Shown here: positions 6,105-11,698 of the stretch, piece by piece
How positions within the stretch are numbered: the stretch's first letter is position 1
Layout: every line of letters starts with the position of its first letter
Source: DATKIY01 sp035543875
Lineage (GTDB): Bacteria > Actinomycetota > Actinomycetes > JAHEKZ01
Reading direction: 5' to 3'
DNA length: 14,071 nucleotides
NCBI GenBank assembly: GCA_035543875.1
Contig: DATKIY010000284.1
Coordinates: forward strand, 1-14,071
Made by a program: the position numbers and the translations under genes
Notes under the pieces: generated by a model
What the model was told of the DNA's origin: nothing
Database searches by the model: none
What the model saw: only the letters and a program-made list of their open reading frames with translations

Positions 6105-7385
6105 ATGACCATCGAGGCTGAGCTCATCGATGCCGTGGGTGCCTCGCATGTTCTTGCGGAGCCATCGCTAACCGCGTCGTATGGGACCGACTGGACTGGA
6201 CGCTGGTCGACAACGCCGAGGTTCGTCGTTCGACCGGCCTCGACCAAACAAGTCAGTGCTGTTCTCCGAGCGTGTTCGCGCTATCGAATTCCAGTGACCG
6301 CGCAAGGCGGGAACACCGGTCTAGTGGGAGGCGGCGTCCCTTCCGACAACGCTGGACTCGTCCTGTCGACCACCCGACTTCAAAGACTCGACGAAGTGGA
6401 CGCTGACGCGGCGCAGGTCACCGTGGGTGCTGGCGTTTCGATCGCGTCGCTACACCGCCACGCAACGTCATCCGGTCTGGCCTATGGCGTTGACCTCGGC
6501 TCGCGCGACACGGCAACGGTTGGTGGAACCATCGCCACCAACGCGGGAGGACTGCGGGTGGTTAATTGGGGCGACACGCGTAGGCAGATCGTTGGCCTAG
6601 AAGTGGTACTGGCGGATGGGACCATCGCGCGTCAGCTCACGCGGCTACCCAAAGACTCGGCGGGGTATGACGTGAACGGACTGTTGGTCGGGAGTGAAGG
6701 CACGCTCGGTGTGGTCACGGCAGCCCGGGTGCGCCTGGTGGCGCCGATGAGCCAGAGCCGCGTGACGGCGCTAGTGGGTGTGCGCGACGTCAGGGACGCG
6801 CTCGCGCTACTTCGACAAGATGACCTGTTGGCTGCCGAGATAGTGGTCGGGCATTCGATGGAACTGGTCTGCAGCGCTGCGGGCCTGCCGCATCCGTTAC
6901 AGAGCACGTGGCCCCTCTATGTCCTCATCGAGACTGCCAGTGAACCGTCGCTGGAACCGGATGCTGACGCTGCGGTGGACCGCCGACTGTGGGCATATCG
7001 CGAGCGTCAACCAGAGGCGGTCAGCACGTTGGGCAGCGTGCATTCCCTCGACGTTGCGGTGCCACTGGACCAGTTGCAAGTTTGCCTCGATGCGCTGCCC
7101 GAACTGATAGCGCCCCACGACTGTTATGTCTTTGGGCATCTTGCGGAGGGAAACCTGCACGTCCAGGTGGTCGGCGCTGAAGTTGACGATTTCACGACCG
7201 ACGAGAAAGTACTCAAGTTCGTGGTATCACTCGGTGGGTCAATCAGCTCCGAGCATGGGATCGGCCGTGCCAAGGCGCCCTATCTTCGGTGGGCGCGCGA
7301 CGAGGGGACGGTGCAGGCCATGACTGGTATCAAGCACTCACTAGACCCGGAAGGTTTGCTCAATCCCGGCGTGCTGGTTGCCTGA
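6105..7385 (+). CDS. FAD-linked oxidase, GlcD / D-2-hydroxyglutarate dehydrogenase type
   Basis: A 426-residue flavoprotein of the VAO/PCMH fold that oxidises a D-2-hydroxy acid. The FAD part holds GGNTGLVGGG (68-77), GGTIATNAGG (140-149) and the GYDVNGLLVGSEGTLG block (187-202). The C-terminal part holds GHLAEGNLH (344-352) and SEHGIG (382-387), whose His345, His352, Glu383 and His384 match the metal/substrate site of D-lactate and D-2-hydroxyglutarate dehydrogenases, then LLNPGV (418-423). The natural substrate (lactate, glycolate, 2-hydroxyglutarate) cannot be assigned. The cap domain looks roughly 20 residues short between LIETA (274-278) and LWAYRE (295-300), where relatives usually have a further helix-strand unit. 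The glycerophosphodiesterase gene starts 32 bases downstream. Confidence 0.92.
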   Translation: MTIEAELIDAVGASHVLAEPSLTASYGTDWTGRWSTTPRFVVRPASTKQVSAVLRACSRYRIPVTAQGGNTGLVGGGVPSDNAGLVLSTTRLQRLDEVDADAAQVTVGAGVSIASLHRHATSSGLAYGVDLGSRDTATVGGTIATNAGGLRVVNWGDTRRQIVGLEVVLADGTIARQLTRLPKDSAGYDVNGLLVGSEGTLGVVTAARVRLVAPMSQSRVTALVGVRDVRDALALLRQDDLLAAEIVVGHSMELVCSAAGLPHPLQSTWPLYVLIETASEPSLEPDADAAVDRRLWAYRERQPEAVSTLGSVHSLDVAVPLDQLQVCLDALPELIAPHDCYVFGHLAEGNLHVQVVGAEVDDFTTDEKVLKFVVSLGGSISSEHGIGRAKAPYLRWARDEGTVQAMTGIKHSLDPEGLLNPGVLVA

Positions 7386-7417
7386 CAGTTAGCAATCCCT
7401 GCCACGATGGGCGGGCC

Positions 7418-8281
7418 ATGGCTCTCGTTCCACGACCTGACCGGCCGACAAATCGGCCGCTGGTCATCGCCCACCGCGGTGCATCCATCGATGCGCCGGA
7501 GCACACGCTGGCTGCCTACCAACGAGCGATCGACGATGGCGCCGATGGGCTCGAGGCCGACGTTCGCCTTACCGCAGACGGCCATCTGGTTTGTGTCCAT
7601 GACCGGCGGGTGGATCGCACGTCTAACGGCCGCGGCGTGCTCTCAACTCTTGAACTTGCCGACCTAGAGTCGTTGGACTTTGGGTCGTGGAAGAGCGCAG
7701 CGCAAGATGCTGAAGAGCCGGACCAACTGGGCGCCGGTGCTCACGGTGTCCTCACGCTTGCTCGGTTGCTTCAGCTAGTTGTCGATGCTCCGCGACCGAT
7801 TGACCTCGCGATTGAGACCAAGCACCCCACCAGATACGCCGGTCTGGTCGAGCGTCGGCTCATCGAGACTCTCGCGCAGGCTGGCTTGGCTGCGCAGGCA
7901 GGGCCGGGTTCCGGCCAGGTGCGCGTGATGAGTTTCTCCGAGGTTGCGCTTCGACGAGTTCGACGGTTGGCTCCGGGACTTCCCATGGTGTTGCTCATGG
8001 AGCGGGTGCCGGTCAGCTATCGCCTGGGATCACTCCCCCGCGGCGTCGCAGTCGCCGGACCTTCCATCGAAATTTTGCGCGCGCACCCCAAATTCGTTCA
8101 GCGGCTGATTTCGCAAGGCCACCAGGTCCATGTCTGGACTGTTGACGATCCTAATGACGTAGAGCTTGTTGCCAGGCTCGGTGTGGACGCCATCATCACT
8201 AATCGGCCCAAGCAAGTCATGGAACAACTGCAACAAGCGTCGTCAACCGACCACAGTCAGTCCGACGCCGACACCCAGTAG
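7418..8281 (+). CDS. Glycerophosphodiester phosphodiesterase (GDPD family)
   Basis: A 287-residue TIM-barrel enzyme that hydrolyses glycerophosphodiesters to sn-glycerol 3-phosphate and an alcohol. The catalytic pair is H19-R20 in IAHRGA. APEHT (26-30) replaces the common PENT. LEADVRLTADG (45-55) gives Glu46 and Asp48, and VCVHD (58-62) gives His61. IETKHP (132-137) supplies Glu133 and Lys135, and HVWTVD (238-243) closes the barrel. There is no signal peptide, so it is probably a cytoplasmic UgpQ-like enzyme rather than a secreted GlpQ. The frame is open upstream to 7289, but those codons overlap the oxidase gene and lack similarity to the family, so ATG 7418 is chosen. No good ribosome site or -10 is visible; transcription may continue from the oxidase gene. 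Confidence 0.93.
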   Translation: MALVPRPDRPTNRPLVIAHRGASIDAPEHTLAAYQRAIDDGADGLEADVRLTADGHLVCVHDRRVDRTSNGRGVLSTLELADLESLDFGSWKSAAQDAEEPDQLGAGAHGVLTLARLLQLVVDAPRPIDLAIETKHPTRYAGLVERRLIETLAQAGLAAQAGPGSGQVRVMSFSEVALRRVRRLAPGLPMVLLMERVPVSYRLGSLPRGVAVAGPSIEILRAHPKFVQRLISQGHQVHVWTVDDPNDVELVARLGVDAIITNRPKQVMEQLQQASSTDHSQSDADTQ

Positions 8282-8284
8282 TCT
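8279..8284 (+). promoter_or_regulatory. -10 hexamer TAGTCT overlapping the upstream stop codon
   Basis: The first three bases are the TAG stop of the phosphodiesterase gene. Six bases (CGCTGC) separate the hexamer from GTG 8291, the leaderless spacing. No Shine-Dalgarno sequence is present. Confidence 0.5.
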
Positions 8285-8290
8285 CGCTGC

Positions 8291-9214
8291 GTGGCGTCCA
8301 AGAATGAGATGAGTGAGCCAACGACTGCCCCGCGCGAGCCCTGCCCGTGTGGTTCTGGTCGTCGCTTCAAGGCCTGCCATGGTCGCGCAGCTGTACGAGC
8401 TGAACACACGCGTGTCCTCCGACCGTTCGACGGGCTAGCCGGAGAAGCCGACTGGATTGCGATGCGAGAACTTGTCCCTGCTGCGACGAGCGAGCTGACG
8501 TTGACGGGTGAGTACGCATCAATGCGCGTCAAACTCGCGACAGTTCTGCCCATGGCGTGGCCGGCGCAGGTTGCGGACGATGGGACGGTGATGTTGGCGG
8601 CGCAGACCCAAACATCATCCGGCGATGTGGCTCGCGACATGGGTGACGCGCTACGTCAGGCGCTCGCGCTGACTCCGGGTGACAGTGTGCCGCCTCGTCC
8701 GGTGCCGGCCGATGCGCCACGAATTCAAGACTTGGTGGATGTCAGCGTCGCACCGAGAGTCATCGTTCACTCGGGGTTTGACTTCTGGTTCGACGGGACA
8801 GCTGACGTAGACGCTGCAACGAAGGCAACTTTGGAGCGAGCAAACGCCGCAGCTTCGCCGACCGCACGGTTGGCGACGGTCGAGGCGGCCTATTGGATGC
8901 AGCTTGGTGACCGTACGCAGCTGCGTTGGGTCCTCGCAGAGCCTGAGGAGAAAGCGATCAATGGATTGGCCCGGATGTTGACGGACGGCCTCGGGATGGG
9001 CGATGGGTCGCGATACCTCGGATCGTTCCGGTCGATGGGGTTGCTAGTGCCGGTGTGGGACTTGCCAGATGGTGCGACAGTTGAAGATGTCGAAGAGTCG
9101 GCGGCCGAGTTCCGGAAGCGACTTGATGACGCGGTGGCAGATACCTCGGCCTTGTCTGGGGCAGAGCGCCGAGCACGTGAGTCACTGCGGGCGCGTCAGC
9201 TGACACTGCACTAG
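8291..9214 (+). CDS. DUF5926 protein with N-terminal SEC-C zinc motif
   Basis: A 307-residue protein. Residues 15-31 (REPCPCGSGRRFKACHG) are a SEC-C motif, C18-x-C20-x8-C29-H30, the small zinc-binding element best known from the SecA tail, where it binds SecB and ribosomes. The remainder matches the actinobacterial family DUF5926, with no recognised catalytic residues, membrane segment or signal peptide. The C-terminus is charged and helical. The start is GTG 8291, placed by the six-base distance from TAGTCT and because SEC-C follows after a short disordered tail. In actinobacteria this gene commonly lies near glycerophosphodiesterase and pheA, as here. The function is unknown; a link to protein handling rests only on the SEC-C motif. 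Confidence 0.88.
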   Translation: MASKNEMSEPTTAPREPCPCGSGRRFKACHGRAAVRAEHTRVLRPFDGLAGEADWIAMRELVPAATSELTLTGEYASMRVKLATVLPMAWPAQVADDGTVMLAAQTQTSSGDVARDMGDALRQALALTPGDSVPPRPVPADAPRIQDLVDVSVAPRVIVHSGFDFWFDGTADVDAATKATLERANAAASPTARLATVEAAYWMQLGDRTQLRWVLAEPEEKAINGLARMLTDGLGMGDGSRYLGSFRSMGLLVPVWDLPDGATVEDVEESAAEFRKRLDDAVADTSALSGAERRARESLRARQLTLH

Positions 9215-9322
9215 CCGCGCATTCCAGCGATCTTTCGGAGTCCTGGACCCGCGATGAAACAAGTCGTGTGAAAGTTTGCGGATCAACTTGCATCCGACGC
9301 AACAATGTTCGACCCTGAACCA

Positions 9323-9364
9323 GGTCCGGACGTCACTGCATCCCCCGTCGGTGGCGTCCGGGCC
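9323..9364 (+). terminator. GC-rich RNA hairpin without U-tract, between convergent genes
   Basis: Bases 9323-9338 pair with 9349-9364 around a 10-base loop. Thirteen pairs are Watson-Crick and three are G-U (9325/9362, 9333/9354, 9337/9350), which hold only in plus-strand RNA. It lies 109 bases after the DUF5926 stop and 28 before the end of the opposing GDT1 gene, a sensible place to stop the plus transcript. No T run follows. The rest of 9215-9391 shows no gene. Confidence 0.55.
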
Positions 9365-9391
9365 TCACGCCTGTTCGCGGTTACGCGGTCG

Positions 9392-10006
9392 TCATATCAA
9401 TGACAGGCCCCACGCTTCCAGTGCAGTGATCACGGCAAGTAGCGCCAGTAGTGTTCCTGAGACCCGGTGGATGACCACGAAGGACAGCCGACTGGCCAGC
9501 CAGCGACCGGCCAGAACGGCGAGCCCAGCAACCAGGAGCAGTGCAAACCATGATCCGAAAAAGACGGCCCAAGGTGCGTCGAATCGAGCTGCGAGACCGG
9601 CGGTAGTTAACTGCGATAGGTCCCCCCATTCCGCAGCGAACAGGACACCGAAGGAAACCCAGATGGCGCGCCAGCGTCCGGGATTTGGTGGGGTTTCTGG
9701 GTGCTCCGCCTCCTCTTCGAGAACGGTGCTGGGTTGGCTGTTTGCAGCGCTGCGGAACATCACCACAGCTCCGACCGTGAACAGCACCGAAATTGCGATC
9801 AGAACCGGCGTGCGGGGCAGCAGCGACAGAACCTGTCCGGCTGCGACTGCGATCGCGGACTGAACTGCGAAGGCCAGCCCAACTCCGATCCACACACTGA
9901 GTGCCGCGTAACGCGTCGACAGCACCAGGGTGGCGATGAAGGTCTTATCCGGTAGCTCGGCCGGCAAGATCAAGATGAAGGTCACGACGAAGGCTGTCGG
10001 ATCCAC
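9392..10006 (-). CDS. TMEM165/GDT1 (UPF0016) family cation transporter
   Basis: An integral membrane protein of about 204 residues with six predicted helices in two repeats of three, joined by an acidic cytosolic loop (about 92-108, with EEEAEHPE). The family moves Mn2+ or Ca2+, usually out of the cytosol in exchange for protons. Each repeat carries its signature: ELPDKT in the first helix and EWGDLSQ in the fourth, variants of E-x-G-D-K/R-T in which the key acidic pair is kept. The frame also has a GTG at 10012, but GTG 10006 (third codon) is preferred because TAGGTT ends seven bases before it and no Shine-Dalgarno sequence supports the other. It is divergent from the DUF4446 gene and convergent with the DUF5926 gene. 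Manganese export is an inference from the family. Confidence 0.88.
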   Translation of the reverse strand: MDPTAFVVTFILILPAELPDKTFIATLVLSTRYAALSVWIGVGLAFAVQSAIAVAAGQVLSLLPRTPVLIAISVLFTVGAVVMFRSAANSQPSTVLEEEAEHPETPPNPGRWRAIWVSFGVLFAAEWGDLSQLTTAGLAARFDAPWAVFFGSWFALLLVAGLAVLAGRWLASRLSFVVIHRVSGTLLALLAVITALEAWGLSLI

Positions 10007-10013
10007 GACCACG

Positions 10014-10019
10014 AACCTA
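10014..10019 (-). promoter_or_regulatory. -10 hexamer TAGGTT for the GDT1 gene (leaderless)
   Basis: On the minus strand TAGGTT is followed by seven bases (CGTGGTC) and GTG 10006. The GTG at 10012 is only one base from the hexamer and could not be in the transcript. This decides the start. Confidence 0.5.
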
Positions 10020-10060
10020 GTCCGGTGCCAACGGGAACGGTGGCTGGCCTCGATCCGATG

Positions 10061-10088
10061 CTGAGACGTCTACGTGGGCCGGTAACCT
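10061..10088 (+). promoter_or_regulatory. Candidate promoter CTGAGA-N16-TAACCT for the DUF4446 gene
   Basis: CTGAGA (10061-10066) matches TTGACA at four of six positions, and TAACCT (10083-10088) is a TAnnnT hexamer 16 bases on. Initiation near 10095 would leave a leader of about 48 bases that begins with the palindrome at 10096-10110 and ends with a Shine-Dalgarno sequence. Confidence 0.4.
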
Positions 10089-10095
10089 GGGCGCG

Positions 10096-10110
10096 CTTCG
10101 GTATCCGAAG
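10096..10110 (+). repeat. Perfect palindrome CTTCGG-TAT-CCGAAG at the predicted transcription start
   Basis: Two 6-base arms flank a 3-base centre. It sits directly after the predicted start of the DUF4446 transcript, so it may be an operator half-site pair or a 5' hairpin that protects the mRNA. Six-base arms can also arise by chance. Confidence 0.4.
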
Positions 10111-10133
10111 TCGACTACTCGCTTGCCATCGTC

Positions 10134-10137
10134 AGGA
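10134..10137 (+). promoter_or_regulatory. Ribosome binding site AGGA
   Basis: AGGA is five bases before GTG 10143 and decides that start. It fits a leadered transcript from the promoter at 10061-10088. Confidence 0.5.
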
Positions 10138-10142
10138 ACCCC

Positions 10143-10646
10143 GTGACATCAGACCTCGATCCGAACGTTGTTGCCTGGATTGCGCTCGGTGCAGCGTTTG
10201 TCGCTGTGATCGCGTTGATATTTGCATTGATCAACGGTCTGCGGTTGCGACGAATGCGGGCACAGTACGAACTTCTGCAGGGCGATGACGGCAAGGAGTC
10301 ATTCGTAACAGCCGTAAGCCGGAAGGCCGTCGAGGTCGAGAAGCTACGCGACGACGTGGAGCGCACGCGATCGCGGGTTGAGTCGCTGCGGCTGGACCTT
10401 GCCGATGCGATTCGTCACGTCGCCGTGGTTCGCTACGACGCGTTCAACGATATGGGTGGACGCATGTCGTTCTCCGCCGCGCTGCTCGACGACGCGGGCG
10501 ACGGGCTGGTCATTAGCTCCATCAATGGGCGAACTGAAACCCGCACCTATGCAAAGGGCGTTAAAGGTGGTGCGAGCGACGCTCTGCTCTCGCCTGAGGA
10601 GGAACAAGTGATCGGATACGCGCAGCGAGGCACCGACAGCAACTAA
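10143..10646 (+). CDS. DUF4446 membrane-anchored coiled-coil protein
   Basis: A 167-residue protein with one hydrophobic helix near residues 10-34 (VAWIALGAAFVAVIALIFALI), a basic R-L-R-R-M-R stop, then a coiled coil of about 55-90 rich in E, R, V and L. The C-terminal DUF4446 signature follows: VVRYDAFNDMGGRMSFSAALLD (95-116), with GLVISSINGRTETRTYAK (119-137) and LSPEEEQVIGYA (148-159). The function is unknown. Single-pass topology with the coiled coil in the cytoplasm is inferred from the positive charges after the helix. It sits directly upstream of pheA: its TAA is four to ten bases before the possible pheA starts and forms part of a -10-like hexamer. Confidence 0.87.
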   Translation: MTSDLDPNVVAWIALGAAFVAVIALIFALINGLRLRRMRAQYELLQGDDGKESFVTAVSRKAVEVEKLRDDVERTRSRVESLRLDLADAIRHVAVVRYDAFNDMGGRMSFSAALLDDAGDGLVISSINGRTETRTYAKGVKGGASDALLSPEEEQVIGYAQRGTDSN

Positions 10647-10649
10647 GGT
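10644..10649 (+). promoter_or_regulatory. -10 hexamer TAAGGT overlapping the DUF4446 stop codon
   Basis: TAAGGT begins with the TAA stop of the DUF4446 gene. Six bases (GTGATC) follow, then GTG 10656, the leaderless spacing. It favours GTG 10656 over GTG 10650 for pheA. Confidence 0.45.
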
Positions 10650-10655
10650 GTGATC

Positions 10656-11594
10656 GTGTCTTCGCCGCCTCCCCTGCCCTATGGCTACCTGGGTCCAGAG
10701 GGCACGTTCAGCGAAGCCGCCCTCTTGGGTTGGCTGGACTCGACTGATGCCGACGCCGTTTCATTCACCTCAGTCATCAGTGCGCTCGACGCGGTTCGCG
10801 CCGGCGAGATTGCCGGCGCCATGGTGCCGTTGGAGAACTCAGTCGAAGGTTCGGTGAGCGCAACGCTCGACGCGCTCGCCACGGGATCGGCATTGACTAT
10901 TCTCGCCGAGGCACAGGTTCACGTAAGTTTCTCGCTCTTGGCGAGGCAAGGCGTGCAGTTGTCAGAGGTTCAAAACGTAACGACCCACCCTCATGCTGAA
11001 GCGCAATGTCGACGATGGCTGGCTAAGCATCTGCCGGACGCGCAATTTGCTTCGGCGGCATCAACCGCGTCTGCCGCTGCTTCAGTCGCAGACCCGAATA
11101 GCCACTTTGACGCAGCCATTTCGGCGCCGCTGGCGGGACGCGTCTATGGCTTACAGGCGCTCGCAGACGATATTGGCGACAACCCGGCGGAGACCCGATT
11201 TGTCCTGGTCGGCCCGCCAGCCGCACCCCAACCAGCTTCCGGAGCCGACAAGACCTCGCTGGTGTTGTTCATGGGCGAGGACCATCCCGGCGCACTGTTG
11301 GAGATTCTCACCGAGTTTGCCGTGCGCGGCGTCAATCTCACCCGCATCGAGTCTCGGCCAACTGGCGGAGGGATCGGTGACTACTTCTTCTGCGTGGATA
11401 TCGAGGGGCACATAGATGACGCACGCGTTGGCGAGGCGCTGATGGGACTGCGGAGGGTCTGCGCTGAGGTGCGATTCCTTGGTTCCTACCCGCGAGTGGA
11501 CGGGGTCACCCCGACCGTGAGAAGAGGCGTGGCTGACGAGGAGTTTCGCGATGCGCAGGCCTGGTTGGCCAGGATTCGAGACGGACGCGCCTGA
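10656..11594 (+). CDS. pheA: Prephenate dehydratase
   Basis: Converts prephenate to phenylpyruvate, the committed step to phenylalanine. This is the monofunctional form: no chorismate mutase domain precedes it. In the 312-residue product (numbered from GTG 10656) the catalytic domain has YLGPEGTFSE (11-20), VPLENSVEGSV (57-67) and THPHA (110-114), then NPAETRF (176-182) with the catalytic Thr-Arg-Phe. The regulatory ACT domain starts near 200 and carries GALLEIL (212-218) and ESRP (232-235), the motifs that bind phenylalanine for feedback inhibition. GTG 10650 is an alternative start adding two residues. In many actinobacteria pheA is next to serS; here the GGDEF-EAL gene lies between them. 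Transcription may start at the hexamer TAAGGT or continue from the DUF4446 gene. Confidence 0.97.
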   Translation: MSSPPPLPYGYLGPEGTFSEAALLGWLDSTDADAVSFTSVISALDAVRAGEIAGAMVPLENSVEGSVSATLDALATGSALTILAEAQVHVSFSLLARQGVQLSEVQNVTTHPHAEAQCRRWLAKHLPDAQFASAASTASAAASVADPNSHFDAAISAPLAGRVYGLQALADDIGDNPAETRFVLVGPPAAPQPASGADKTSLVLFMGEDHPGALLEILTEFAVRGVNLTRIESRPTGGGIGDYFFCVDIEGHIDDARVGEALMGLRRVCAEVRFLGSYPRVDGVTPTVRRGVADEEFRDAQAWLARIRDGRA

Positions 11595-11608
11595 GGGCAC
11601 GTCATCCC

Positions 11609-11644
11609 TAGGCTTTCTCAAGAAATTCCGAGGAAATTGATCAA
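11609..11644 (+). promoter_or_regulatory. Possible promoter/operator region of the GGDEF-EAL gene
   Basis: The 104-base spacer after pheA holds TAGGCT (11609-11614), a possible -10 with a leader of about 80 bases. Just downstream is a 16-base imperfect palindrome (11623-11638, one mismatched pair) that overlaps the perfect palindrome TTGATCAA (11637-11644). No -35 at normal spacing and no U-rich terminator for pheA were seen. The assignment is tentative. Confidence 0.25.
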
Positions 11645-11698
11645 GGAACTGACCCATTCGGGCTAAACCGGGCTCTCCCGCCTGCCGATGGCCAACTC

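Noticed and set aside
7289..7417. 43-codon N-terminal extension of the phosphodiesterase
   Set aside because: It overlaps the end of the oxidase gene and adds sequence unlike the family; ATG 7418 gives the normal N-terminus.
9276..9863. 195-codon open frame on the plus strand
   Set aside because: It is antisense to the GDT1 transporter gene with its two ELPDKT/EWGDLSQ motifs; the translation is low-complexity S/T/R/A-rich.
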